DNA from: Vesta saturnalis
Lineage: Eukaryota > Arthropoda > Insecta > Coleoptera > Lampyridae
DNA length: 64,000 nucleotides
Direction: 5' to 3'
Assembly (NCBI GenBank): GCA_036346205.1
Contig: JARFJB010000653.1
Location: forward strand, 1-64,000
Shown here one piece after another: positions 22,335 to 33,500 of this stretch. Position numbers and translations under genes: made by a program. The notes beneath the pieces were generated by a model. It searched no databases, was not told the DNA's origin, and saw nothing but the letters and a program-made list of their open reading frames with translations. The first letter of the stretch is position 1; every line of letters begins with the position of its first letter.

Positions 22335-22725
22335 CTAACAGACTGAGGCATTAATTCTACCTCGGCTATCTTTTGCATGGAGGTTCATAGCTCTAGGGAT
22401 AAATTGGTAAGTGCTAGCCTTGTTGTAATGTGCGGTTTCATTAGTTTCAAAGCCAGCTGTTCTATTTTTTGACCTCTCTTGGCATGGTACATGATTTGAT
22501 TTTTCATTCCACCAATATTTAGCATACAGAAAAATGTAGTTAATGGCCAACGACAGCTTATTCTAGCTACTGAATAGTTACTTATCAGTTTGTCAACTAC
22601 ATCGACCCCTCATTTTGTGCTGTTGTAAAAAGAAATTATTTCTGGTCTGTTGTATTTACCTGTCTCATTATCTATCGTATCACACGAATGTAGAGTAGAA
22701 AGAAGCACCACAAACCACTTTTTTT
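22335..22725 (-). pseudogene. piggyBac-family transposase C-terminal remnant
   Basis: Minus strand from about 22725. One frame gives VVLLSTLHSCDTID, then RPEIISFYNSTK, then GVDVVDKLISNYSVARISC, RWPLTTFFCMLNIGGMK and IEQLALKLMKPH. These match the piggyBac transposase segment after the catalytic core (VVLLSS, EIxxFYNxTKGGVDxxD, RWPLxxFFxML). Small frame problems occur near 22605 and a stop interrupts the end. No start, N-terminus or TIR was found. It is an inactive fragment. Confidence 0.72.
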
Positions 22726-23490
22726 ACTAAACTACATAAATACCATTGGAAAAGCTTATTCAGTCCACTCAATTTATCTCGAATAAAAAATATTAGTAAT
22801 TAAGCAACTTAAATTAGAAAAGAAACTGGTCCGAACAACTGTATCCACAAAACGATAGTGTACATTATACATTTGAGCCACTGAGTAGCATTTAAACTAG
22901 CATAAAATCTCGCGCCAACATTCGACATGATTCAATATCACGATACACAAAAAGTTACATCTGGTATAAGCATAAAAGTTGCAGCAAAGCTAGTGTGCGC
23001 GACAACATGAACAGTAGTACACTACTAATTATCCCCAAAATGGAGGTTGTACATAAACTCCATACTGTGTATGGCACATAATACCAATTTTAACAAAAAT
23101 TATTAAACATTTTGATTGTTGATTGTGCGTAAAACAATGGTTTTACTAACCTATAGCAGTTCTACCTGAGAGAAGTTGTGTTATAGTTAGCTAAAGTCGG
23201 GTATCAAGCTGACACCGAACTTACACTAAAGGTAACATGTTTAGCAAATACTCGCTGACATAATTAATATAAATGTATTTAATTTCGTTATAGGCGATCG
23301 TCACCTGCTGAAGGCAATTTAGGTACGAGTTGTATTCGAAGGTAAAGATGTTTGTTAAATACTTGCTAACAAAATTAAGGTAAATGTACTTAAGTTTGTT
23401 TTAGGTGATCATAATCTGCTGTAGGCAATTTATACATGCGATAAAGGAAACAGCTGACCTGTGATTGCGACACTTATGCGTTATTCAAGG
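22726..23490. repeat. Non-coding stretch with a diverged tandem duplication
   Basis: 23229-23330 and 23341-23436 share the order GGTAA, ATGTTT, AAATACT, AAATGTA and TTAGGYGATC, then CTGCTGWAGGCAATTTA. This is a diverged tandem duplication of about 112 bp just upstream of the 315-bp duplication. Nothing else was recognised. Confidence 0.5.
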
Positions 23491-24112
23491 TAGCCAGGGT
23501 TCCACCAGCTCCAATACAGATGTAACCACAACGATCACGCAATCCCAAGTACGTGAGACAGAGCTGACCACAGATTATAAGCAGCACAATCCAAACAATA
23601 AGCCGAAGAGATACAGAACGGGTAATCTTGTTACATCAATAAAAACAGAACCAAATTCAAACATGAACTTTGATGTAATCGTGAACGGAAAAGTTGCATA
23701 GAAGCTTAAGTGCTAAACTGAATGTAAAGGATTAGAACGGTGTTTATGCAGTGAGAATATGTTACCTCTAAGGTCGAATGCGAGCATTAATGTAAATGTA
23801 AAAGGTAGCCAGGGTTCCACCAGCTCCAATACAGATGTAACCACAACGATCACGCAATCCCAAGTACGTGAGACAGAGCTGACCACAGATTATAAGCAGC
23901 ACAATCCAAACAATAAGCCGAAGAGATACAGAACGGGTAATCTTGTTACATCAATAAAAACAGAACCAAATTCAAACATGAACTTTGATGTAATCGTGAA
24001 CGGAAAAGTTGCATAGAAGCTTAAGTGCTAAACTGAATGTAAAGATTAGAACGGTGTTTATGCAGTGAGAATATGTTACCTCTAAGGTCGAATGCGAGCA
24101 TTAATGTAAATG
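23491..24112 (+). repeat. 315-bp tandem duplication containing a 68-codon open frame
   Basis: Two copies beginning GTAGCCAGGGTTCC (23491 and about 23805) differ by about one base (GGATTAG versus GATTAG). Each carries an open frame ending at 23701 and 24016 (SQGSTSSNTDVTTTITQSQ at the start, VIVNGKVA at the end). The translated protein is hydrophilic and Thr/Asn-rich, and no family was recognised. The frame could be a duplicated terminal exon: AG precedes each copy and a stop follows. It could also be chance. Near identity means a recent duplication or an assembly duplication. Confidence 0.6.
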
Positions 24113-26050
24113 TCTTAACCAATTGGTTATATCTATTTCTTTGAAGAAGTAATATCAAATTCTTTTGTGGTTGGAACCTGAAAGATAAATTCGCATAGAA
24201 ATAATTTATTATGATTCTTCGTTAACTGTGAACGCACTAACCCGGATAAGCTTTTGATCCAGCAGAAATAAAATTTGACGACTTCATCATCACCTTTAGT
24301 TGTTCCAAGTCTCGAAACGTCATCATCCATTTCGCTTTCAATTTCATAATTCTCCTGAATCATTAAAAAATTAACATGCTGTTGTTTCTTATCTTCGCAT
24401 AAACAGACAGGTACTGTGTTTTATGTAGTTAAGTCTTTTCTAATAAGGGCATACACGTTTATGGATAAATTAGGATTTTGTTTTAAAAATTGAGGAATTT
24501 TATTTAATCTCATGGGAAACTATATCTTCAAAATTCAGTATTTCGACAATAATAGGGATAGGATGATACACGATCAGAGTTATTAGGAGCCGGAAAGAGA
24601 GCCGATGCTAAAACCTACCCGAAACAGGCTTTATTATTGTTTTTTACGTTAATGACGCACTTCTTATTTTTATTTGACGGTATGAAGGACGAAGTCCCTA
24701 TTAGAGTTGTATTGCTTGCGTTCACAGTTAACGAGATAATTTTTGATAGAGTCCAACCACTATCCTGTTCTTCAAATTGAAGCAATCGCTCCAGGTAATC
24801 TACTACATGATTTTTAAAATAATTTTTTGGAATTTTCTAGATTAGTTCTTAAAATATTAAAATTTTTGGTTGTAAAGCTAAATTCCATATAAATTATCAT
24901 CTTTTAAAGATAGTTTAACGAATTCTGGAGGGAATTCTAAATTATCTTTTAAAATATTATTATAAATACTAGAAATTTCCCTAATCCTAACTGCAAATAA
25001 CTTAAAGCTAATGTTCTATGCCTTAAATTAGTTATAATACCAGTGCTCACCCTGGATTTAAAGAATGTAGTCAAATCCTTCCACTCGAATTGCGAGGGAC
25101 CCTCCTATAGCCGGTTTCCTTAACTGCTTGACTAGTATCCTGTACCGCTCCGATTTCCCTGCAAGGCTCGCTAGATGTATTTTATTGCCAACACTCAATC
25201 ATGGGTCTCCAACGCATGGCTTGATCTATTTTAAATTAGCGTCAATAATGTTTGTTATTTTGGAGATTTTATTCTCAACATGAGTATTGCCATGCTTGTA
25301 AAAATGTTCAATCGTTTCTAATAATGAATTAATTTTCTCGATTAAAGCTATTTCTAGAAATAAGTATTTAAAATGGATTAGTATAAATGTCAAACATTTT
25401 ACCTTTAATATCTAGCGAACGAATGAACTGCAGTAGAAAGTAATATATGATTTATCGAACCCGTAATTTATCGATATAATCAATGCTTCAAATATAAATA
25501 TATAACTTACCTGGTGCGATACAAGTAATTATAGCAGCCAAGCGGTGAGCACATTTGTAGGTAATTTAAATCTAAAAAGTTCATTTATATAAGTAATACT
25601 TTAAGTAAAACGAATGAAACGTACCTGTATATATTCGTTGAACGAGCTGCAGCAAATATGCAACAAATAAGGTATAAGTGGTTAGAAAACCTGAAACTTA
25701 TTAATACCCGCAATTAATTATTATTTTTAAAATGCAATATTGAAACTCACCTGATAAAAGCGTTATAACGACTTCTAAAGGGCCGAATGTTACATTGCTC
25801 TTAGACGAAACGTATTCATTTTTGTCAGTGGTATGCCCGGAAGTGGGCACAGGTAAATCCTCATGCTGTTAGACCCTGCAATAATCAATACAGATTCAAA
25901 GTTAACGGTTGGATGGGTGTAATTGTAAATTACGTTCTTAGACCAATTATACTAGAAAATACATTAAACGCAGAGAGATCTCTTGATCTTCAGAACTAAC
26001 TGCACAATATATTAAAGTAGGTTTCTTTAAATTTTTGGATTAATTCATAG
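24113..26050. other. Stretch without recognised genes
   Basis: AT-rich, no homologous frame seen on either strand. A minus frame at 24133-24363 (76 codons, acidic start MIQENYEIESEMDDDV) has no recognised relatives and may be chance. Confidence 0.5.
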
Positions 26051-26056
26051 CTGCAC

Positions 26057-26345
26057 AGGGCTGGTTGCCCTGCTCATAACAGCAGGGAGATTAGTGCATG
26101 GCTAAACGAACATTATGAAGATGGATGGATAGGATTTATCTCCATTAGATTTTCATTGGTGGAGTAGATTAAAATCTTTGGTATATGAAGTACCGATTGA
26201 AACTCGAAGACAACTCGAACAAAGCATTTTTGATTGTTGGGTGCAGCTTCCACATCAAAATGGAGAAGTGCGTCGCGCAGCTGCTTTCGTGTGGAGAAAG
26301 TGCGCTTTATGTATCCGTCAAGGGGAAGGTTACATCGAAAATTAA
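26057..26345 (+). pseudogene. Tc1/mariner-like (DUF4817-type) transposase 3' remnant
   Basis: Plus strand reads GCPAHNSREISAWLNEHYED, then after a small deletion with frame change DLSPLDFHWWSRLKSLVYE, and on to IRQGEGYIEN with stop at 26343-26345. These match the end of insect DD-D transposases (QQDGCPAHN ... SPDLSPLDFFLWGxLK). The second catalytic Asp is replaced (AG where DG is expected), and the Trp-Pro-x-Arg-Ser-Pro segment is deleted. Inactive. Confidence 0.75.
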
Positions 26346-27440
26346 TAGCTTATTGTAAATATGTTACTAAGTTAGAAATAATATTTTCAACAATTTTGTT
26401 ACTTTAATTTAAAAAAAACAGTCTTAAAATCTAGTAAGTTATTACTTTGCCCATGATATTGCCACAAAAAATAGCAAACTCAAAAGTTGATATATCTTTG
26501 AAAAGCTTACTAAATGCAGTAGTTCTTTCCGAAGAAAAAACACGTCTTCTTTGACACATTTATGGAATTACCACGAATAAGGGGATACCACTAACTTTGC
26601 TCACTTCACATTTATTATGTTTTAACTTTTTGTAGTACCTGGTATAGAAGATATTTTTAACACCAATAAATACTGTCTTGTAAAAAATTTAACTCTCTTT
26701 CCGACGGTTTGTCTAATTTTGATGTGGCTGTAAGAATAACAGACATACTTTCGTTTTTATGGAAAAGAGAAAAAAAAATTTCAAATCAAGAAATGTTAAA
26801 AGAATAACTATCAACTTTCGAAAAAAAACTTATAATAATTTTTTGTTGCAAATTATTTGTATGATAATCCCCTGAAGTTTGGCCATTAGTATCCTTTCCT
26901 AAATTCATGCGAAAAAATCAGGAAGTGATTGACCGTATAAAATTCCTATAATAAAACCTTCTCAGCCCACCCCCTTCAGAGATATCACCCCTAAAAGGTG
27001 GTGAATAAAATTGAATTATTTTTTTTTCAAATTTAAGTAGACGGAAACTTTAAATTTTGTAATTCCGTGCATCCGCAAAGGACTAGCCACCGTTATTTTT
27101 AAACATACCTGTTAGATTATAATGGGATGAACCTAGCCAAAGTGACACCAGCCTACTATTGCATAGCTTTAATTGCAATTAAAAACAAGGTATAGGTAGG
27201 TAAGATTGGAGACTTTTGGAACACACCACAATTTCAAGGTCCCATATTCCCAAGGTTACCACAATTTCAAGGTCCCACCAGTACAAGGTTATGAAAGAAG
27301 TAGGTCATGTTTGCACACAACTTTCACAAGGTCGCACATTTCTAAAACTACCACAACTGTAAGGTGCAAAAATACGTAGGTCACTAACATCCAACACATT
27401 ATCAAGGCTAGTTGCGCATCCTTCCTACACAGATAGACAT
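26346..27440. other. Stretch without genes; CAAGGTC-rich end
   Basis: AT-rich with no recognised frame. 27225-27420 has repeated CAAGGTCCCA, ACAAGGTCGCAC and similar units, related in style to the repeat field at 47.9-50.2 kb. Confidence 0.5.
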
Positions 27441-28353
27441 CTCACATTTTCAAGACTTGCTCATGTAATTTTTTACACTTCTCTAATACCACACTTAGAA
27501 CCAAATTAAAAAAAGATAATGATATGCTAATATATTTATTTGTTATATGTACAAATGTAATCAATGTATTATTCAGATATATGATTTTCTCTAGGAATAA
27601 AACATTTTGATTTAGTACCAGTGCAAAAGTTTCTTTCCACTTCTGTATCATTACACCTGCGAGGACGTGGTGCAAGTAATTGAGCGTATGTACAGTGTAG
27701 TGCCCATCGAAGATTCTCCTGTAGCGAAGTGTCAGATGACCGCCATTGGTTTATTCGAACTTCATACATGAAGCATTCAAATTCTACTAAATCATTTAAA
27801 CCTTAAAGTACCACACAACGCGGCGGAAAGTTTCTTCGTATTGGCTTGTGCAGTTCTTCAAGAACATCAGCTTTACCCATTTTATCAGTTTGGATTATTC
27901 TATGAGCTCTACATGGAACATAGCCACAATTGCAAACTGTATTAACTCTGGTATAGTCACTTTAATTGCGACATTCCTAGTTATGTGGTGACCAATCACA
28001 TCGCTAGCAAACGTAAACTTTTTGTCGTTGATGTTAAGCTCGAGACCTGGATGACTCCACTTGCAATACACTACGGTGCCCTCGTTACATGGAAAGGTAT
28101 AGGTAACAACTATACCAGTGGGAATACAATTATCTTTTTAATAGCTATTGCAGAGAAAGAAATGAAATTTTCGTAATGAAGATCACTAGAATGCTGAACA
28201 ATATGTTTACCAAATTTATCAATTGTCATATCATCGTAAAGGTGTCCACCAAATTTATCTATTGACATTAGTGCTAAATATGTAGAAGTGTTTGTAGTGA
28301 TGGTCGTAACGCTGAAATGAAATGAATAGTAATAGGTTTATAACCAGAGATTC
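27441..28353 (-). other. Uncertain coding relics next to the Polinton genes
   Basis: Several broken minus-strand frames (for example MSIDKFGGHLYDDMTIDKFG near 28270, an internal repeat IDKFG) lie just downstream of the Polinton-linked gene in the same orientation. They could be further decayed Polinton genes, but no capsid or other family motif was recognised, so no function is assigned. Confidence 0.25.
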
Positions 28354-29410
28354 TACTTTATTACCTTCGCTTTACGTAATTCGTCAATTATATATATTAT
28401 TCAGTTATGATTGCAAGAATCACCTGGCCATATTGATCCCAATAACTCTCGCAAGCAATCCACTTATTTATTCGCATCATTCCAAGGTACAAACTCAATC
28501 GTTTTGTTATTATATCGTAATAGTTGCTTTCCACCCGCACTTTTGGGGATAGAAGTTGTGCGAGATCTTGTGGCAGGAGGCGCAATAGCTTATGTAGTGG
28601 GTCGTTTTTTAGGGCGAAGTAATGGTTTAATGGTGTCAATGTATTTTATACTGTTAGTTCCTTTGATTTCGTCATCTGGGTTATAATTACGTTAAGCAGC
28701 ATTTGTGCGACGTAAAATGTCATTGTATTGCTGCAGATCACTCTTTTTGTATCCCTATTTGTAGTAGCTCATATAATTCCGGAGTTCCATTATAGTCTAA
28801 TGATGGTCCATCAGGAAGAGCGATACGAAAATTCTCTCCAACAAAGCCTAGTTCACCATCACCAATAAAAAATTTCTCTTTTTCGGGAAGAAAGTGTACC
28901 CCGTATGTTAAATCATACTCGTCTTCGGGATCTCTAAATACACCTTGCACATAATATTTCGCTAATCCTTCATACTGACTAAGGTACTCTTTAAAGGCCG
29001 GTTGAGATTCAGCAGCTAACAGTTCTGATTTCAATTTTTGTAATGTAGGAATCTCCCTCTCATCATCATGTGTGGTATCAGCAATCACAGTTTCCTCTAA
29101 AACTTGTGAAATGGCGTCAGAGATAATAATACGTGGTACCTTCCGAGTTCCAGATGTTTTAGGCGTACGATGTAAAAAAAACTTCCTTTTCGTATGCAAC
29201 AGGCTCAGCTTTTACGAACTCTGATGTAAATGGTTCAGCTTTGGCGAGAGAACCATTTTGTTTGGTAATCAATTGTTTTAATGGTTGTGTTATAGGTTTA
29301 AAGTGCGCCTCTATTGCACGCTCTGTAAGTGCAGTATCTTCCTTTAAACTAGCATATTTTTGTTGCACACTCTTTCGGGCGCGCAAAATGCCTTGTACTA
29401 AGCGCTGCAT
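28354..29410 (-). pseudogene. Polinton-linked hypothetical protein, frameshifted
   Basis: ATG at 29410, 22 bp after the stop of the ATPase gene and on the same strand. Starts MQRLVQGILRARKSVQQKY, followed by a Pro/Lys-rich linker. The frame changes near 29170-29200, then gives YGVHFLPEKEKFFIGDGELG and the characteristic NGTPELYELL. It changes again near 28745, giving DLQQYNDILRRTNA, then a 'KYI ... PLL' stretch and a C-terminal IIYIIDELRKAKVI, stop about 28354. I recognise this end pattern (GTPxLxELL, then TNA) from a protein common beside Polinton/Maverick ATPase genes in insects. Its function is unknown to me, possibly virion-related. Confidence 0.65.
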
Positions 29411-29432
29411 GTTTACATAACAAGTGAAGTAT

Positions 29433-29680
29433 TTATAATGAAATGTAACAGCCAAATCCCTTACGGAAACAACCTGAATTAACATCACTCTCTTTATCAA
29501 TCACAAGAAATCTAAACTTGTCACGCCAGCAACAGAAACACAAGTCCTTAAATCTATCAAATGTCATAACTACACTGACGCGATCATCATACACATGCTT
29601 GGGATTGGCGCTGTCTTATTGAAACGGAACTTGTAGATTCGCATTATCACGTATAAGCTGTTTTGGAACAGAAGAATACG
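29433..29680 (-). pseudogene. Polinton packaging ATPase, C-terminal part
   Basis: Minus strand: VPKQLIRDNANLQVPFQ, an in-frame stop, then HVYDDRVSVVMTFDRF, FRFLVIDKESDVNSG and FRKGF, with stop at 29433-29435. These are the ending blocks of the FtsK/HerA-type genome-packaging ATPase of Polinton/Maverick elements. The N-terminal part lies at 33.5-33.9 kb. A LINE is inserted between the two. Confidence 0.8.
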
Positions 29681-29825
29681 TTTTTTTTTGTTTTTTTTTA
29701 TGATTGTGGACCTGAACAGGCTAAATAAGGCCTATCGTGCTAAAGCACTCAGGAACACTTAGGAGGATGGATAGAGGGATAATGAATTGCCAATAGATGC
29801 CTACGAACAGCTACCTTAAATTTTC

Positions 29826-30474
29826 TCATATCATAAGTGAGAGGAAAACAGGAACTAGGGATATCATTCCAGAGTTTAGAAGCCGTGTAGAAAAATGTGG
29901 ATTGCGCCCATTTGGTACGACAAGTGGAGATATCTGTACTGCATACTGATGATTTGAATGAGCGAACCGAGTGTTTCTCGCAAAGATAGCCGGAGATGGT
30001 ATCAAAGAATGTAATTCATCAGCACAATAGCCGTTGTAATAACGATAATACAAAGATAGAACTGAAACCATCCTTCTATGCTCAAGGGACTGTATGTGAG
30101 AAGTTAAGGACGGGTCATTTATAAGCCTAATCGCTCTCTTTTGAATACGATCAACGATATCGAGAGCGTATTGGGGAGCACTAACCCAAAGGTGAGAATT
30201 ATATTCCAGATGAGGCCGAATTTGGGCCTTATACAGCAGAAGGAGATGTCGAGAGGTAAAGTACTGCTTAGATCTGTACAAAAAGCCTATTTTACGAGCA
30301 GCTGTTTTGGTAGCTGACAGAAGATGGTCAACCCATGAGAGATTGGAAGATACAGTCATACCCAACAGAGCAATAGAGTCTGAAAACTTAAGAACTGAGC
30401 CATTCATACTTACAACAGGAAATGATCGATCTTTTTTGGCGGACGTAAGGCAACACTGAGTTTTGTTAGCATTA
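29826..30474 (-). pseudogene. LINE reverse transcriptase, C-terminal half
   Basis: Encodes the region after the palm: ALLGMTVSSNLSWVDHLLSA, KIGFLYRSKQYFTSRHLLLL, YKAQIRPHLEYNSHLW, RIQKRAIRLI. Upstream it continues to FNANKTQCC at the LTR insertion point. It belongs to the Jockey/R1-like side of insect LINEs; the clade is not resolved. Not related closely to E1-E8. Confidence 0.85.
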
Positions 30475-30478
30475 AATT
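30475..30478. repeat. Target-site duplication, left (AATT)
   Basis: AATT directly left of the LTR element, matching AATT at 33034-33037. Removing the element and one AATT restores continuous LINE coding sequence (VKFNAN). Confidence 0.9.
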
Positions 30479-30771
30479 TGTATTGCTTCCCGGTTTAATG
30501 GTAGCTTCTACCGGTCTTTTACTGGTTGTAAGTAATAAGTAAGGAATAATACTGGTATAATAATAATATGAAAGTAAAGTGTCAAGTGTGTTAGTTGGAT
30601 GGGAAGTTAATGTTTATATAGGGATTTTGGGAGAGAGTAGGGAGAGTGGGGAACAACTGATAACATGTTTAAATCATATAAATGCAGTTGTGGAAGAAAA
30701 TAGGAAATAAGTTTGGAGGAATTTATTGACAAGGATTTGAATATTTAGGAAGGATCTGCAGGATCATTACA
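30479..30771 (-). repeat. 3' LTR
   Basis: 293 bp, begins TGTATTGCTTCCCGG on the plus strand and ends GATCATTACA; near-identical to the right LTR. Confidence 0.93.
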
Positions 30772-31143
30772 CACCGCCCTTACCTGGGGAGAAGAAAATC
30801 CGTCACCTGGTTTCTGGATTAATCCGAATTCGGTTGCAAGTGTTCGTTTAACCCTCATGAATTCTCCATTTGCCAAACGAATCTTCACACGCCGTCTATT
30901 TCGGGCTTTTCCTCGGCCGGTCCGAATAATAGTTGGAGGAGGTATAGGACGAGGTCGGTCAGGGATGCTTAAGAGGGTGATGCCCATATTGTCAGGAGGA
31001 GGATTGGTGTGGACTACTGGTGTGTGTAGTTCTAAGGCATCTAGCTCACGTACCATTTGCCTTAAAGGAGAAGGAGTACTAGGGGTGACTGGAAGACCTA
31101 CAGGATTAAGTGGGATAGGAGAAAATTCCCAATCTGGTAACAA
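30772..31143 (-). pseudogene. C-terminal coding remnant of the LTR element
   Basis: Pro-rich open frame (PIPLNPVGLPVTPSTPSPLR) then a basic stretch (GKARNRRRVKIRLANGEF) entering the 3' LTR. Position at the end of the internal region suggests the tail of pol (integrase end) or a third ORF, but no domain is recognisable. Confidence 0.45.
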
Positions 31144-31424
31144 CGGTGATAGGGATAAGAGAGATATGTTTAGAGGACTGGTGGGCAGAGGGATTTCTGA
31201 AACCGGGATGTCAAGAACGTGAGTTTGTACAGGTGAGTGTGAGATAGTGGGTTTATAGGGACTTAATACAATAGGATTATAGGATGTGGATATAGGGGTA
31301 AAATATTGGTACCTGGTGTCCGATAAACGTTTGGTCGCCTGGCAGGATTTCTAGGATAATATCGCGGTTTTACTGGGTCCACTCCTGGGAGTAGAGTAAT
31401 ACGGTGGGTTCTTCCTGGTAATGG

Positions 31425-31996
31425 TTAAAACTGTTTTAATTCTAGGTCTCCTAGTCCTGCTGCTGACTTATTCTTTAGCGGGAGAGTTTCGTCGTTTATT
31501 TCGACTTGGAGTGGGGTGAATCTTATGGTGACTTGAGCTTTCCTCAGGAAATCAAGTCCCAAAACTACATCGGTAGATAATGTAGGCAGATATTGACCTA
31601 GCAACGAATACTGCTGTTTGCCAAGTATGACTGGAAATCGGTAGCTGCCCAGAGAATGGGTGATGGTATCATCTGCTAAACGGATGGTTTCTTGCTGAAG
31701 AGTTTCTGGAAAGATGGAGTTTCTCACTATTAGCTCTTTTAACTTACTGCCAAAATAAGTTCTAGAAGCGCCAGTATCCACTAGAGCTTGTATTGGTTGG
31801 TTAAAGATTTGGAGTGTGACAAAGAGTCGGTCATTCGCTGTAATAGGTAAGAGTACTTGTGTCGGGGGAGATGACTGTGTAAATTCTTTGATTTGTTGTA
31901 GCCATGCTTGCCATTCTTCTCTGGAAGTGGTGGCATGCTTTTCTGAAATGGGGGAGGTAGCCTGAGGTAGTAAAGGTTCTCTTACTTTGGGTACTC
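31425..31996 (-). pseudogene. Retropepsin (aspartic protease) region of the LTR element
   Basis: Open from just after a TGA near 31997 to a stop at 31425. Contains the catalytic DTGAS box in ALVDTGASRTYFGSK and the second conserved motif VVLGLDFLRK, about 60 residues apart, typical of Ty3/gypsy proteases that mature Gag-Pol. Downstream in a shifted frame lies HRITLLPGVDPVKPRYYPRN, which resembles the stretch just before RT in gypsy Pol. Then the sequence jumps to the C-terminal remnant, so RT, RNase H and integrase were deleted. Confidence 0.78.
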
Positions 31997-32185
31997 ATTA
32001 TTGATATTTTTCAGGTTTGGGTCTGGTTGGAGAATTGAAAAATTATAATCACACTGGCTATAATTTCACTAATGAAGAATTTTTTGAAATTGGAGTTTAC
32101 TGACAATTTAAATGTTTAATTCTTGTCCTAGAAAGTATTTAGAACTAAGTTTTAAATGTTTCTTCTGTGCAATAATTATGAACAC

Positions 32186-32510
32186 TTTTAATTTATATGT
32201 CCTGTAAAACAATGTTAACTGTTTATTAGTTTGCCCTGTGAAGGAATGATTAATAATGTTATTATATCTAGTTAATTTTTTTTTGTTTCTGGAAAATAAC
32301 ACTTTTAATTTATATGTCCTGTAAAACAATGTTATCTGTTTATTAATTTGCCCTGTGAAGGAATGATTAATAATGTTATTATATCTAGTTAATTTTTTTG
32401 TTTCTGGAAAATAACACTTTTAATTTATATGTCCTGTAAAACAATGTTAACTGTTTATTAATTTGCCCTGTAAAGGAATGATTAATAATGTTATTATATT
32501 TAGTTATACC
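32186..32510. repeat. About 121-bp tandem repeat, 2.5-3 copies, in the LTR element leader
   Basis: Units beginning TATGTCCTGTAAAACAATG recur at about 32196, 32310 and 32430, with TTTGCCCTGTGAAGGAATG in each. They lie between the primer site and the protease, where gag should be; gag is not recognised. Confidence 0.8.
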
Positions 32511-32707
32511 TGAAATAGAAATATGAATTATTTGTATTCTCGTGCCTGGAAAGTACTCGGACAGTCTTTCTGATTGCTGTAAGAAAATAATTATTGTTAT
32601 TTGTCAGGAAATAATCGTTCTGGTACAACTTGCTGAAAGTAAATGTTAAAGGGAAAATGGGAAATGCAAATGCAAGATGCCAAAATGCTAAAGGAAAATT
32701 GCAAAAT

Positions 32708-32725
32708 GCCCCACGTTGGGCGCCA
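32708..32725 (-). other. Primer-binding site for tRNA-Lys
   Basis: The minus strand reads TGGCGCCCAACGTGGGGC, one base after the 5' LTR end. This equals the tRNA-Lys(1,2)-type primer site known from several retroelements. It fixes element orientation as minus. Confidence 0.9.
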
Positions 32726-32726
32726 C

Positions 32727-33033
32727 TGTATTGCTTCCCGGTTTAATGGTAGCTTCTACCGGTCTTTTACTGGTTGTAGGTAATAAGTAAGGAATAATAC
32801 TGGAATAATAATACTGGTATAATAATAATATGAAAGTAAAGTGTCAAGTGTGTTAGTTGGATGGGAAGTTAATGTTTATATAGGGATTTTGGGAGAGAGT
32901 GGGGAGAGTGGGGAACAACTGATGATATGTTTAAATCATATAAATGCAGTTGTGGAAGAAAATAGGAAATAAGTTTGGAGGAATTTATTGACAAGGATTT
33001 GAATTTTTAGGAAGGATCTGCAGGATCATTACA
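32727..33033 (-). repeat. 5' LTR
   Basis: 307 bp; same termini as the left LTR. Has an extra AATACTGGAATAAT-type insertion relative to it. Followed by the target duplication AATT at 33034-33037. Confidence 0.93.
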
Positions 33034-33037
33034 AATT

Positions 33038-33500
33038 TAACTAGATTATTGCTTCCCCATTCGAGAATACGTTGAATGTCTTTGTTGATTGAATTTGCCA
33101 TTTCAGCTTTAATTTCTTGATTTGACATAGAAGGTGGATTATCACTATGAGTAGATTGAGATGAACTACAGTGAAGAGTGCTATCGTCAGCAAAGCAATG
33201 GATGGGGTTAGTTGTTGAAGAAATAAGGTCGTTTATGTACAGCAGAAAAAGTGTAGGCGCTATAACGGATCCCTGTGGTACGCCCGCGTTAATGCTAACT
33301 TCTTTTGAAAAAAAGCCATCAACTACGATACGTATTCGTCTTTTATCAAGGAAACTAGAAATCCAGTTGATGAGCGTATCATTTAACCCAAACGAGGTGA
33401 GTTTGGGAAGTAAACATTTATGCCAAACTTGGTCAAATGCCTTTGAGATATCTAAAGCGACTACAACTGTTTCACCGGACTGCTCTACTGTATTGTTCCA
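33038..33500 (-). pseudogene. LINE reverse transcriptase, palm/finger half
   Basis: Minus strand: VVVALDISKAFDQVWH, then GVPQGSVIAPTLFLLYIND, then the catalytic FADDSTLHCSSS, up to DIQRILEWGSNN, which joins the C-terminal half across the LTR insertion. It begins abruptly at about 33500 where the Polinton ATPase sequence starts. Confidence 0.88.

Larger units (their letters stand above)
30479..33033 (-). mobile_element. Non-autonomous Ty3/gypsy-like LTR retrotransposon (2.55 kb)
   Basis: Two LTRs (30479-30771 and 32727-33033), TGTA...TACA termini, 4-bp target duplication AATT, a primer-binding site next to the 32.7 kb LTR, and a retropepsin frame between. Orientation is minus, so the 5' LTR is the right one. 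RT catalytic core, RNase H and integrase are missing; only a sequence like the stretch before RT remains. LTRs differ by a small insertion and a few bases. Confidence 0.9.
29681..33500 (-). mobile_element. 5'-truncated LINE inserted in the Polinton ATPase gene
   Basis: Minus-strand LINE with a poly-A-like 3' end (T-run at 29681-29699) and a truncated 5' end at about 33500. The outer sequences on both sides belong to one ATPase gene. The LINE is itself interrupted by an LTR element (30479-33033). LINE sequence totals about 1.26 kb. Confidence 0.85.

Noticed and set aside
28411..28686. Plus-strand 91-codon frame with a membrane-like C-terminus
   Set aside because: It is a shadow of the minus-strand Polinton-linked gene, whose family motifs lie on the other strand.
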